Under the pieces are notes generated by a model. It made no database searches and was not told the DNA's origin. It saw only the letters and a program-made list of their open reading frames with translations. Shown in pieces: positions 43,701-58,700 of a DNA stretch of 64,000 nt (positions within the stretch are counted from its first letter, which is position 1; each line of letters begins with the position of its first letter). Source of the stretch: Acanthaster planci (lineage: Eukaryota > Echinodermata > Asteroidea > Valvatida > Acanthasteridae); assembly GCF_001949145.1 (NCBI RefSeq), contig NW_019091415.1, positions 860,504-924,503 of the forward strand. The letters run 5' to 3'. The translations under genes and the position numbers were made by a program.

Positions 43701-46700
43701 AAACTAATTTTAGTTTTAATATCATGTATACATATTCCCCCATCTAGATTGGCTAGCCATGGTAGGAATGCCTGTAACTCTGAAATGTACATGTATCTCC
43801 ATGATACTCTGTACCATTCAAAACTTGTCATTTCAGAAACCGCCCAATTCCATGTCACATCAGCCTAATTAATTCTTGTGATAAAAACTTTTGGGGGGAC
43901 TCTACTGCCAAGTTTTATAATTAATGTGAGAATACACAGAGTTGAGCAACAATGCCAGTGACTTAGTGATGGAGAGCTTCACTAGGGCGATGGGTATTGA
44001 TGGCAATGGTGATGTCATAAATCTGGCATGCAACGTATTCTTTGGATAATCTGATTTCCTTGTTGTTCACTGCTCACTCACACCTTTGAAAATTAAAAAA
44101 CACTGTACAAAGTCTGGTAAAGATTGGAATTTTCTCATTTTATGTCAAAGTCCAAGTTGCATGCCATGTACATGTACGGGCCAATTAGAACAAGGCTACT
44201 GGCAGAATATCATTTTGAACTTTTGCTGGCAACGGCCAAGTATCCACAGCCACTATTACATTACATGTACTTAGCGGTATCTTTTCCTAAGTAAATGTAT
44301 TTGTGGTGCTATTCACATTGTACATGTTACACTTTTAAATTTTGAAATTTGATTAATTGCAGTAATTTTAGCAATATTCTCGCAAGTTTCATTTCCTTGT
44401 GAATGAATCGTGTAGCACAAAACTGCAGGTGAAATGTACTGGATGCAAGTGACACTTCCATGTACCACCTGAGAGTCCCCCATAGTTTTAACCATTAGTG
44501 TAGACAGAATCATTGAACTCAAACATGCGAAATTCATTGTTCCAAGTGGTGTTGTTAGGATGGGATTGGGAAAATACTTGCATGTAAAAGAAGAACTAGA
44601 GGAAAGAGGAATAGATGGATGCCTCATCACTAGACACTACGCACCTACATGTACAAATACCGGTACATACATGCAGTATAAATGTGATTTTGTACATTAA
44701 TTCTGCCAATTATATATAACAGGTTTTGCCCTTACCCAACGTATATTAATAAGCACTGTATGCTCAGTGCTTGTCCGAGAGCTTAAGCAAAAACCTCACA
44801 AGCTTACTCGGGTGGGACTCGAACCCACAACCTCCTGGTTACTAGTGCAGATGTCTTAACCACTCGACCACTGAGCTTGCCGGGGTCGGCTGGCCGGTCC
44901 GAGTCAAATGAAGCAGCGGGTACCGCGAACTATTTTCAAGATGTATTAATTGTGCCATATACTGTACATACACATAGTGATACACGTATACGTACAAGTA
45001 CATCCATGTGCATACTTCAACTAGTTCTGGTACAAAAAAATTTGTTTTTCAAACAGACAAAATTAGTCAGTGTGTTTTACATTTTTGTTACCTGCTTGTA
45101 ACTTAGCCAGGGATTTGGTTTTACAAATCTTTGTGTGATACGGACTCTTCTAATTTAAAACTAATTATCTTCTTTTTTTCCTTGGTCAGATACCAAACAT
45201 GCAGTAGAGTTGCTGCACAGCATGCAGAATGAGCTCCAGCGGACGGGAGACATGGAGCTAGACCAGGAGCTGAGTGACATGATAACCATGATGGAGAGTC
45301 CCCTCTTCACTCAGCTCTTGACCCTCCAGCAGTCTGTGCGCCAGCTACGAGACCATGTAGAGTCCACTCCCCCAGGACAGCCTGTTGGTGAGTTTGATTT
45401 CACCCCTAGTGGGGAGCTCGTGTTACAAGAACTGTCCAAACCTGAACTGGAATCTTCCACTGCTGTCCAACCAGCCCACCCGTATGCCTATGAGAACCAG
45501 ATCGACTTGGAAGATGAAGCCATCACTGTCCAGTCAGCAACAGCAGAGCAGAGTGCCCCACCTCCTGCCTCTCAGTCCGAGGCTGATGAAGTGGACACAT
45601 TGCTGGAGTCCATTGCTGAGCTGGCCATGGGTAGGGAGGTCCGGACCATCAAGCTTATGAAGCCAGAGAAGGGAGGCCTAGGATTCAGTGTGGTTGGGCT
45701 GAAGAGTGAGAATCATGGAGAGCTGGGTATCTTTGTTCAACAGGTTCAACCCAATGGGGTGGCAGCAGAGTGAGTCAGACTGTAGAATCTCTTTGTAAAT
45801 GCCAGGTCTAGGTAGGAATAGCTAAAAGCCGCAGCGTGATTTGAAAATAGGCAGAATTAAATTAAAGCAGTCTGAAAAAGTTCTTCCAGACAGGATTTCC
45901 TCCCACACCAAGTGGTATAGTAAATCTACCCAGTCTACATGTAGTTCAAATATGTAGTTCAATGTTAATTATGATAATTTGTGGGTATACACGTACTTAA
46001 ATGTACATTGTAAATGTACATGCGCTTACTGTTTTTGCATGTCTTCCTATATTCTTTGGTTTTCTTCTGTCCTACAATGTTATGTTTGTATATTGACACT
46101 CACATACGACTTTAAACCCGTGGCTGTTCATTACGGAAACAAAATACCATTTTGAAAATTTCTCTTAAAATTTTCAGCATTTTTAGCTACATGTCAACAT
46201 TTTTTGTAGAAATGCTTGGGGTTCACTGCAACCATGCATCTACGTGTAGCCTATTCATCTTCAATAGTCATAGCCCTTGAGCCTTTTCCCTCACCATGGC
46301 GGAAACAATATGCCATTTCTTATACATTCACTTACAGCACTTCCACTTGGAGAAAAAATACTGTATTGATAATTTCTATTATCTTCAGGCAAACTTGAAT
46401 TCTCAATGCTGATTGGTCAATCCATGACAATAAGTAGTGTGACGGTTTGCACAGTTCATATCAAACCGCGTGTAATGAGCTGTTCTATTAAACTTGACAC
46501 ATTACGCCTCTAAAGCAAAATGCGCAGCTGCAAAATTTACTTTAAATTCAAAGGTGGTGAGTTTGCGTGCATAAGGTCCTGATAACGTATTTTACTGCAC
46601 GTTAAGTTTGTTTGAAGATAAATTCATTATCATGCTTTCGCTCATGGAACACGGAATAATGTAGTGTGTCTGTGTCCCATATGATCATAAAATACATAAA

Positions 46701-49700
46701 TTGTACATACCTGCAGCAGGGTTTCCCCTGCCTATTCGGCTGTGAGGCTGCCCACTTCACTGATTTTAGTGACCACCTCCAGACTTTTTCTGTTGAATTT
46801 TACCACTTCACACTTAATATAGACCAAGATGGAAGGAACAAGCAAAATAACTGAGATATTGAAAACAAAGCAGTTTCAAATCATTCAGATTAGGAAACAG
46901 GGACGCAGAATATAACATTGATTTATTTTAGAGAGGAAATTTGGATTAAATGTACTGTTAGACTATATAGAATTTATTTGAGGCCTGTGTGAACACACTT
47001 GCTTTTGTTTTAGGCTCTAGAATTTTGGCCAAATTTGTTCGACCACCTCAAATACCTCAAGGGAAACCCTGATCTGTAGCATTTGATTGTACATGTACAC
47101 ATACGTGTATGTAAACGTTCAGTGCATGGGTTTTTTATTTAATGGGACGGAGTTCCTTTTACACCATGTATACGGGTACATGTAGGGTAATTACTTACAT
47201 GTTGTAATGGTACACAGAATAATGTATTACATGTAGCATGTGTACATGCATTTGGGAGGGTGAGATTTTGTTCAAAATTCAGTTGTTTGTGTGCATGACA
47301 GTAATGGGGAACTTCAAGAGAGTGATCAGATCCTTGCCATCAATGGACATCTACTGGATGCCAGTGTCTCACATCAACAGGTATCATTCATTGTTATTAC
47401 ATCAGAATGTCCGTGGTGTAAAATAATTGCAAACTACATAATTTTCTTCATCTGAATCAGACAAATTATGGATACTTGTACATTTAGCAGGATACCGTCA
47501 TCAAAGTTCTTTGAACGTTGTCATGACAAGATAAACCAAATCTGGAATCCTCATACTTCTGGTACATGTACACAGTAGCTACGAGTAGCACACAAAACAA
47601 CTGGCCAATGATGGTTTGACTGAATAGAGGGATTTCATATTAGCGCCGTTTGCGCATATCCGCATCGAAACTGAAGTTCTCTGTGTTGAACTTCGTCGCA
47701 CGCAGCCGCGGAGTCCACACAGTACATGGAGTATCCGGTTCGTAAGTGGGACGCCACTTCAGTTTAAACCACGCCCACTGCACAAAATACACGACCATCG
47801 CAGGTACGTTAGTGCGCGGTCAATTGTCCTTATTTTTTCTTTTGATTTCACGTGTCGAGTCATCCTGAAAAACTCTTCCATAAAACTTTGCAGCCTGAAA
47901 AGTCTGAATTTAACATACCTTTATGTATTTTGTGTCTTGACTCCTTACTTTCAATCGTCTGATCGAATTAAGAATTGAAACTGACACATACAGCCTCGTT
48001 TTCAAACGCGGAAGTGCACAGATCGACGCTAAAAGCGTTGTATTGGGATCCCTCTATACATGTATTGTAGTAGTTTCTTGATATCATTTGTATCTAATGA
48101 TCATGTGCCTCAAGTTGTCTGTTCTGTGTCATGCTGGAAATATGACTCATCATTACCCCTATTGAAAATCATGAAGACTGATTGTTGCCTTTTTACAGTA
48201 CCTCAGGATGAAGTTATAGCAATGTGCTGGATTAAAAAGTTTGTCTGTTGGTGGTGTTTAGACATTCTGTATACTAACTTGTACATGTATGCACATGTAC
48301 ACTGTACGTGTCGTTCTTCACACAAGCACAAGAAGAAAAAACGTAAAGGCACATCCTTAAATGTGCATGCGCTTTAGTGCCTCAAACTTAATTAATGATC
48401 TCCTGCTTCTACATGTACACATCTTTAACCGTATGACCATTGAGCTTGCCACACCCTGCTTACTGCCTAAAAACTGACAAAGATGACAATCAATTCCAGC
48501 ATTTTGTTGAAGTTTTAAGTATTGATGGTGGTACAGGATTTGGCCTAGGTACATATACATACATTTATGGAGCACATGTACAAGTACATGTACATGTACT
48601 TCCTGTATTTCATATAGACTGTGTGTACATGCATGTACATGTATATATACATGTATCACAATTTTTAGGTGGAATTTGAACCCCTATTAAAATATAGGTA
48701 TGTTTCTAAATATCGGTATGTTTGCAGTTATCTCAGTCGCATGACCATTAAGTGCATCCAGTGGTACTGTATGCCTGACCTAACCTTGCTAACTTCAATT
48801 TCAAATGTAACATGCATACATGTACATGTATATATGTGTACATGTACATGTATATGTATGTACATGTATATGTATGTACATGTAGGCCGAAGACTTTAGT
48901 CAGTATGTTTTATGACATTTTATACATGGTGATTTAATTTTTCTGTTCGCATAAGCAGTTTTTGCCCTGCAACAACACGTCAACAATGCTAGAACAAAAA
49001 TGTCTTTACAGTTTGTACCAGTTGTACAATGTACATGTAGTGTTAAAAATGGGTGAAAAAACAGAGATGATCTTGATTGTATGCTGTACATCCAAAGTTG
49101 GGAAAAACATTTGACCAGGGTACCTTTTTATTAAGAAATCTGTTTGTGTGAGGGCAGGTGACTGCAGAACCGGTAGGTGCTGAAATTAATATGTGATCAT
49201 TGTCCTCCATTGATCACTCCAGGCCATAGTGATGCTGCAACATGTCAAGGGTCTAGTGGAGTTGGTTGTAGCAAGGGGTGTGTTCCAGATACCTGTTAAT
49301 GCCAACGGCAAGATTGGAGCAGCTAATCAGAACAAGAAACCCCAGTCCGGAGAGGAGGTAACTGATCAGTTGCACCCAAAACACTGACACCTTCATGTAC
49401 ATGTAGATATAAAGCTACAATCATGGGTATGGCTTGATAGGTATCAGACACCAGAGCTAAGCAGAATATTTTGCAAACTTACATGGTGAACGTGTTCCAG
49501 TCTGGGTGTGCTGCTTATTTGGGTATTTACATTAAAGGATACTTTTCAGTTTGCTTATCTTGTGAACTCCTAAAAGGTGGATCCATGTTTGTAGTAGTGC
49601 ACCCAGTGCAGTAATGCACTATGAACTGAATTGAATGCAGTCCTACACGTATTTGTAGTTTCACTCTATAGAAATCCTACTTACAGTATTTTGCAAATAA

Positions 49701-52700
49701 CACTTTATGCATAAGCAAGTCTTTCAAATGGCACAATAAAATTGGTTTTCTTCTGGAATCCAAAAACTTTGGCAAAAGAAGTTTTCATGGATTACTGCAA
49801 AAAGTGCTTTTACTAAACAGGCTAAATGGACAGTGAATGCAGCCAGTCTTTATGGTATAAATCCTAAGTTTTACATGTCCATTCTGCAGAGTTAAAGAAG
49901 TTTGATTTAATAGATAAAAAGGAACGTGAATGTGTTTCTTAGTCTGAAATTGGACTCATCCTAATCTGCAAACCTCTCAGTGCATGTACTGTACATTTAG
50001 CATCAGTGATCTCTGTGTATTGTGCCGTTTTCATGATGTACAGGATGTAAATTTAGGCCCATCAACACTCTTCTTTTCCTTCTCATTTTATTTTTTTTGC
50101 TTTGTCTTACAACATACGGGTAATTACAAGCAAAAGATGCCTTTAAACATTAAAAATACCTTGTGTCTTGTGTTGGAGCAGGCCGTGCACTCTGGAACTG
50201 ATGGTGAAGTGCAGCATAGTATCGAACAGATTGACCTGTACAACGATGGGTCTGGGCTGGGCTTTGGCATAGTAGGAGTTCACGATGTGGGCATCATGGT
50301 TAAGACCATTCTGCCAGGAGGTACAGCTGATCGGGTGAGTTCATGTCACTTTGCTTACTTGATTGAGACAGTTGGACAATGAACAAATATACAAGAACCG
50401 TGCATTGGCCCAGAGAAGTTAAAAGGACATGGTAACACAGAGTTTGGGTATGCTTCAGCCCTTTCTCGCCGAGCGTTTATTGCAACCACAACTTGAGATA
50501 ACAAATGAAAAATGTTATTGTCACAAACCGGGTCCAAAGTATATAGATTGATCACTTTTATATCCACTCACTGACAACAAAGCCACAAAAAAAGAAACTT
50601 TCAGGAACTGGTAGTAATCAATACATCAAAAAAGTAAAAAGAAATTTATTATTATTTACAGTCTTTACAAAATCCTTGATAGACCTTGCGATTTTGGTTT
50701 TCAAGAGTTTACCCCAAACTAAAAATATAGTAATCACATCATTACAAATTCATTATATTACTACCCCAACATGGGTACTCATGCATGTCCTATAGCATGT
50801 CGTCACTCCACCAGCTGAACGCTCTGGGGATCTCCACCGATTTGATAAGGCAGTGTGGTCGCAAGTCCCCCTTTCTAGGTCCTCCGTTCCCACGACACTA
50901 TGGTTCTCTTCGGGGTAACGGGGGCAGCCTCTCCCTCAAAGAGGAAGATTCTACGACTGAAACTCCACTAAAGGGAGTCAGTTTTAAGACGAGTGAATAG
51001 TCTTAAAGTCTGACTCCCTGGCTTGAAACAACGATCGGTTTCCGTAGACTAACTTCTCAACCAGGGATTTAGCTTTCCAAGAAGTAGATTTCACTTCTTA
51101 AGCACTTAAGTTAGGCTAACGCTTTCCAATGAAGAAAATATATGATTTGGGCTATCGCCACAAACTATCCCTGTTTCTCAAATTCTCATAGAGCTATCGC
51201 TCAATCGCCGAAATCAAAATGTGCTATCGCACGATGACCGATCAGGAGTCTCCCTATGTCAAGACCTGTCTGCTGCCTCTCCAATTCTTCACTGCGGTTT
51301 TAACCCTGTAGAGATCACGCTAATTACTCTAAATGTCATGCAAATTTTGAAATTCCACACGTTTTCAAATTTTTCCTGCGTCAACCATATTTGGTCATAT
51401 TAGTCAAAAAATTTACATACTCCCCGTGTTACTATACGTAGGAAGGTGGGTCCTGAAATATGCTGAATATTCATTATACATGTACAAAGGTTTTACGCCC
51501 TCTTGTGACAGTTATAGATTTACAGATATTGCTATGGGGTCCCAGAATAACCTTGAATCATACACATGTAAAGGCAACAATATACATGTAGCTATTAATA
51601 GGTTCAGTACACAGTGCTAACAACATAGCACCACTATCACAAAAGAACTTCTTCACGGGCAAGAGACGCCGGATTTAATAATGCATAAGTAACGGGCTAG
51701 AAACGCTGGATTTTGTGATGCATGTGTAACGGGCAAGAGACGCCGAGATTCTGTAACACATAGATAACAGGCAAGAGATGCCAAACTTTTAACTGGTGGC
51801 CAGTAACCGAGAGACTGTGTGCGGCAAGTTGCCAGTAAGTTTGCCCCCGCCCCAACCCGCCAAGGTACGGGGGGGGGAGAGGGAGGAGGGGGCCATGGGG
51901 GAGAGGCCACCCCACGGCTGGGGCTTTTAGGCCCAAAACAGGTCATGACTTGTGTCAAACAAGTTCCGACATAAGGAACTTGCCCAACTTCCTCCCCCCC
52001 ATTGCTTTCGAGCCAGCTTCAACATATGCATACCGGGTATATTATACAAAGGCTAGGGCTTGGAAATGGGTGAGGATGGAGGATGGCCTCAGGGCTGTGT
52101 TTGAAGAAAGTTATAGCAGCGACTAAGTTCTGGCAGAACAATTTGTTGCCTAGCCGGGAGAGGTGTGAGCCATCCCGCCAGAAGATGCAGTGTTGGCTAG
52201 GGTTTATGCTGTCAGAGTGAACTAAGGCATGGGCATTCCCTTTGGAATGGCCTTTGTATAAAAATATGTGTTCACAGTGCCAAAAGTTCCCCTTTTTGGT
52301 TTGACGAACCTCTGGTCAGGCAATGGGAGTACGACTCAGTCTATTTTTTCCTCACTGTTTGTTTGGTATTCACGCGGGTGCTGGGCATGACAGTGGGCTT
52401 CTTTGGATAAATGTTTGTGACCCAGTGACCGACTTGCTTGAATTGCATTGTTTGTGAATATAATTACATTGATTTTTGAAATACAGTGTTGCCTTTATGG
52501 CACCATGAAAAGTAAAAAGACACAACACCAAATATTTATTAACAGTATTATTTATTTTTACAATTCAAGCAGACTGCTCAGCATGTCACGGTGAACGTAA
52601 ACAATGAAAATTGCAGGTTGAAGGTTTAAACACCATGTTGAAATTGAAGGAAAGTCTGTTAAAGTCACCAACAAGCATGATAAGTAGAAATTTCAAAGTG

Positions 52701-55700
52701 GCCTTGGTGCCCTTTCAGTTGGCCTTTGTGCCCTTTGGTTTTTGGGAGCATTCAAGGCCAAGTGGCCTTGACCCTCCGAAGCTTAAGGTTGAAGCCTGTA
52801 TCAGTCGCAAAACACAGGTAATTTTGAGCACAAACATTGGAAATTCCTGAATTATTATAGGTAGTTATTGTGATACCCTTGTATTGACACAGGATGGCCG
52901 TCTTCAAAGTGGAGACATCATTCTCCAAATTGGTGAGACTCCCCTTCAGGGCATGACCTCTGACCAGGTTGCCATGGTGCTCAAACAAGCTGGAAGCCAC
53001 GTCCATTTGACCGTGGCCAGGGGTGCATTTTCTGATCAGGAGTCAAGTGACACCAAGCCAGAACCTATGATACAGATGCAGCAGACATCAGAGGTGCATT
53101 CTGAACCTCCATCACTATACTCTAAGGTTTGTATGCTGAAATGGCAGCCTCTAGGCACCACAAACAAGATAACACTTGCCAACCATTCTATGAAAGTGTA
53201 GATTGGGACCTATTGTCACTGAAAATCGCAAGTCTTGAATAGTTATTTTTTGTTAGCAATATTGCAGTCCCATAGACATGCATGTACATGTACCTTCCTT
53301 GTAATAAATCAATAAGCTTATGTTCCGTCAAACCTGTCTATAGTTTGATAATTTTGGCTGGATGACATCTAGGCCTATCAGAGCATCTGGAAGGTTAAAT
53401 ACTGCACATTGTTAAATCTTTTGGGCAAGGAAATATTAGAATGCTTTTAGTGTAAAGCCAGTTGTTTAAAAATTCCAGTGCTTACAAAATAGCAATCCTT
53501 TGACTTGTCAAAAAAAGCTTGACTTAAGGCTGATGTTTTACTTCTTCTGTTGAGTGCTCGAAAATAATTGTTGCTGATTGTCTAATGGCAGATGTAACGA
53601 AAGCTTGATAACCAATTTCTTGGTGTATTTCTGTTCCTCAGGATGAGCCAGATGGTGTGAACCTATTTGATGTTGTCTTAGAAAAGGGAGCAGAAGGATT
53701 GGGAATAACCATAGCTGGCTATGTGCGTGATCTTGGCACAGGTATTGGCAGTTTTTATGCTGCTTATAGTAAGGAACTGTCAGTTGAAGTTCCAAATACC
53801 CATTCTTTTTTTGTTCAGTTTACAGCGGTACATATTTTGAGCAGATGTGCCGTTGAATGTATCACCCTAATCACATATCCATCACAAGTCCATCACAAAT
53901 CATACAAACTACATGTACTGGAAGGAATTGTTTCAAAGATATGTCATTTGTCATTGTTAATTCCCTATTATAGTGACTAGACTTGTGATTGACTTGACTA
54001 CAATTCTAGTGGTAATGCTTATTACATTTTACTGTTTTTATCGACACTAAATAACCCCTTCTCCATTTATAAGTGAGTGTGTTCTCTTCGTGATGCAATC
54101 ACAAAAAGTTGTGTTTATGAGTTACAATATTCATACAAAATTGCATTCATGTTGAATGCATTTAACACCCATTTTTTTGACTTCTAAATGAACCTGCAGT
54201 TTATTGGAGCACCCAAAAAGGAAATATTTGTCAACAGGAGAAGGATGTTGGCAGAATGAGTAACTGTCACCATAAGGCTGAGTGGCTCATTTGGAAGGGA
54301 ATTTGTTTGGTCTTACAGTTGTAGCCCTGTGTCCACTTGTCAGTCCATTTGTTAAAAAAATTATGAAACCGGTAAAAGTGCGATTATGATATCCAATTAA
54401 CTACAACAGGGCAAGTGTCTGGAATCTTTGTAAAGAAAATTGCAGAGGGAAGTGCAGCTGATCTTAATGGCCAAGTGCAAGTCAACGATCAAATCATTGA
54501 GGTAAAGAAATATTTCATCATAAATTTTCTGATAATGAAAGGATAGCAATGGGTTAATGTTGACTTCAGAATTTCTAGAATTTAGTTTGGTTTCGGCCAG
54601 ATGTAAAAAGTCCTTTTGGAATTGAGTTCAGATTTCAGTGGCAAAAAGCATTGAAAGATGCGGTCCCTGTCTACAGTGTGATTATTTACCTCTTAGGAAG
54701 TTGATTTTTGGGGATCAGTGCTTTGACAGATTACGATTCCAATTTTAAATTCCAAGTTTGTAAATATGGTTATTTGATGTAGCCTTCAAGTTGTTTCTTG
54801 GTCCTGCTTCTGGTCCTGTTGTAGTGTTTTTGTACCTGTCGTCAACAGTTTTAAATACATACCAGTCTCTTACAGTCTTTCATTATTATCCCTGCCCAAG
54901 AAGAAGTTCGAGATGTTTGTTAAGTTTGCTGCAGAAACTCAGTGCATTCACTATGTCTACTATAAAAGACAAAAAACGTCAAATCTTAAGAATACTAATA
55001 ACGGTAATAATATCAAGCATTTATAAGGCACACCGTATCTCACAGTGTCTTTAACTCAAAGGTGCACACATGTACTTTTATATTTTATTCCTGCACATTG
55101 GGCTCACAAGATCTCAACAGTCCTGAGACCATCTCAGCTCCTTCGGGAGTATATTAGCCTGCTGCCATATCAGGCACAATCAGCTAAATTTAATAACCAT
55201 ATCTGTCCGCAAAGGTACCCATCTACTCCTGGGTGGAGAGAGGCGCACATACTGGTAGGGTAAAGTGACTTGCCTGAGGTTATAATTTGCTGCCTCCAGC
55301 TGGATTCGAACCCCTACCCCAGTTTGGAAGCGGCAAACCATAACCACTAGGCCGCATGCCCTCTGACTTTGAAGTCTTTCTCCATGTACACTGTAGATTT
55401 GTTTGTTATTGATTGCTTGGTCAGGTGGATGGACAGAGCCTGGAAGGTTTCACCAATATTGAAGCTGTGGACTTACTTAGAAACACCGGGAGTATTGTTC
55501 ATATCAAGCTGGCCAGGCACCCTCCTGGTACTCTGGATATTTCAAACGTCAGCATGGACCGTAAGTTCCCAATGAAGCATTGGTTTTTGAAAAGGATTAA
55601 GTTACAAAAAGGTTGCTTTGCCTTAACAGGTTGGAGTTTACGAGAAAAGAATGAGTTTAACCTTAAAGAGTTAAACCCTCATCACACTCAAACACGATCC

Positions 55701-58700
55701 TACTACGTCCTAAAAAAATCAGACGAGCGTGGCCAATTGTGGTGAGATCTTGTAAATCATAGTGAGATATCCGTGGGAACTAATAACAATGTGTTAGGTT
55801 ATGCCAAAGTTTGAGCATGCTCAAAATACACGTAGCAGGGTCATCTGGATTCAAATCACAAGAGACAGAATATGGACAACTTAGTAAAGATGACTTACAC
55901 ATAGTCTTAATGTACCAGCATCATCGTAGGATCTTTATGGATGTGGCACAAGCTCAGCTCAATCAGGAAGAGTTTTATGCCATTTCCACCAGATACATGT
56001 AACTGATCGGATGCACTGTTTCAGCCTATATGGATAGGAAATGCTTGGACACTTGACGGCAGCTTGATATAAGCATACCGCACAAGTTATAAATGCCACA
56101 ACAGCGTGTTATTGTGAGCTCTGAAGCTTTTCATGGTGAAAAACCGTTTTCCCTGCTTTCAGATTCTGTTAAGTTGTTTTAACTTCCAGTTGGGAAAAGT
56201 TACCAGGATCAAAAGCGCTGTTAAATTACTGCCATTGACAGGGGGACAGAAAAAACAGTGAAGGATGACACTGGTTCATTTCTTCGTGACTGGACTTCTG
56301 GTGTTCATAGAGGCTTAAAGTGGTCATGAAAAAATGGAAAAGCCAGCTTTATCATTTCTATTTGATAAACCACAGCAGCTCTATCAGTTATCGGTGAGAT
56401 GTTGTCGCTGTGTGCCCTGGAAAAAAAAAATTGAAGAAATGCTCAATTTAGAGTTAGGGCAAAAACCCCAGACAGATGTTTTAAGAGAACATGTGGAATC
56501 AGGTAGGGGACGGGAAACCCAATTGAGATCGTTACTTACCACAGTGAGTTCAACACTCCATTCAGGATCCTCCTGTGGTGACTTATCTCATATGGATTAT
56601 TTTACCCACCTGTCTGAGAGCAAAGAGAAAGATATACATTCAACTCCCTTTCCAGATCCTAGCATTGCTGCTGCATCAGTTGCGGAGGGCCCCGTTGAAC
56701 CGCAGCATATTGATAATGAGGAAGAAGCCCCTCCCATAGCTCCACCGGCCTATCCACCTCCTGCTGGTGTAATACTCATGGACTCTCAGAAAGCTGAAAC
56801 TCCAAAAGGCCCTTTTGGTAAGTTTAAAAGTATGCTGATAAAAGTTTGTTGGTGTGCTCATGTTAGAAATTTGAAACTCACACACATACAGTACACTTAC
56901 AAGTACATGTACATGGCTCTATACATTTGTGAAGTGCAGGATTGTCCTATCTACACTTGTCACTGACATTGTAGTTGAGTCCAGATCCAAGTGTCAGCAA
57001 AAACGATAGAAGACTAAAGGTTTTCATGTTATGTAACGTGACTGGCAAAGGCATTTCTAGGGTGTATCATGTCTGTGGAGGCGCGTGCAGTTTTGAATCT
57101 AGGTATTTCTATTGGCAATGTCATGTACGCAAGAATGTTGAGAGATTTCTAAGGTACGCATGTTGCCTCATACATTTGTATGTAATTGAATGCTGACAGT
57201 CAAAAATTATGTGACTGAAAATCCTCTAGAGACAGTGATAGACATGATTTGCCCATGTTAGCAAACCTTGAAAATACGACTCGTGGCCTACCCCCAGAGT
57301 TCTTCAGGAATTGACTTGGTATTCCATCCTGCTTATTTTGAGGTGTCAGTGCCATTGAATTGATTTAAACCCACTCCAGCATAAAAAGTATTGTAGCCCA
57401 TGCTTCTGAATCTGCAATATACAGTTATAGCATGATCCAATTCAGACCACATACTTTTTGCCGTTCTTGCCCTGCACAAACACAGTAAGAAAACACAAGG
57501 TAATTTTGGTTGCATGTTCACTGCAGAAGGCAAGCTTGATCCGGAGGTAGAGGCTTCGCTGGTTGATTTCTGGCAAGGCATTCTGGGAATGGAGGTCACA
57601 ATTGTGGTGAGTGTAATTCATCAAGCTGTGAATACAGAAAGAATGACACCAAGACTATGTTGGCATCTTGTCTGTCCACAGAGATATGATTTATTCCGAA
57701 GTCAGCTTTGTTGTATGTCTGCAAAGTTTGCATTTATAGGTTGATGAACGGTTAGCATGATGGGAATCTCAAGTTGTAATGAATCTAAGCACAAAATGTT
57801 CCAGCCACATACCTTATTTTAAGCGAATGATTTATGTATAATTGAAGTAAAATTTCCAGAATTTAGGAATTTGGCAAAGTTTTTTATACTGCAACATATG
57901 TGCCATCTGTATTTGCTGTCGTTGTAATTGCATGAAAACATTAAGATTTTATTCCCAATTCTCTGTAGAAGGTTTGAATGGCTGCCATCTTGCGGACCAG
58001 AGCTCTTGTTCCACAGAATAGGCACAAAGGAGGCTTCCCTGTGGAACAAAAGAACTGCCCTGCAACATGGCTACCATGCAAAGCAAAGCGTCTGTAGACT
58101 TTTCCTTGTCCATTTGTTCATCCCTTATTTAAATATTGGAATGTACATGTATAGATTGAATTCCAAATTGTCATTTTGTGTAACAGACAAGAGATGTTGT
58201 CAGTATCCCTTGCCTGTTGTGGAATAGATTAATGAACTATGATGTAAATCCAAGCCACCTAAATTTTATATTTTGAAGGCCATTTTACAGTTACCAAGTT
58301 TCAAGAGTTTGTGATCATTTTCGAGGGGCTTATTTTCAAGCTTTTTCCCATCCAAGGTGGCACAGTTGAGCAAGTTCCGAGAAGGAGGTGGGCTGGGTAT
58401 AAGCCTGGAGGGGACAGTAGATATCGATGAAGCTGGGGAGGAGGTTAGACCCCACCATTACATCCGCTCCATCTTACCTGATGGGCCTGTGGGACAGAAT
58501 GGCCGGCTTCAGAGTGGTGATGAACTTTTGGAGGTAAATAGGGCCCGACCCCATACCATATCAACACAGTGATACCTAAGTAGATCCTTTGGATCAGGTA
58601 AGTTGTCCAATAATACAAAGGAGCACTCGTCCTCTGTGATGGTACATGGCAATAGGATGACAGGTTTATTATGATGATGCCACATGCACTTGCTGCAATG

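Larger units (their letters stand above)
50335..52892. other. intron 5, with retroelement-like remnants
   Basis: A 2.56 kb intron unlike its neighbours: poor in TACATGTA and richer in GC from 50.8 kb. It holds a four-unit tandem repeat (51,654-51,790), a C/G-tract region (51,840-52,010) and a minus-strand SGNH-hydrolase-like segment (52,060-52,260). No exon was found inside it; exons 5 and 6 join in phase without one. Confidence 0.6.

Noticed and set aside
44753-44905. Possible tRNA gene
   Set aside because: A and B boxes are present, but a second copy with a shared tail at 59.1 kb and a poor anticodon arm show a tRNA-derived SINE.
55561-55745. Extension of exon 9 reading frame
   Set aside because: A strong GTAAGT donor lies at 55,561 and the following residues have no PDZ or linker similarity; treated as intron.
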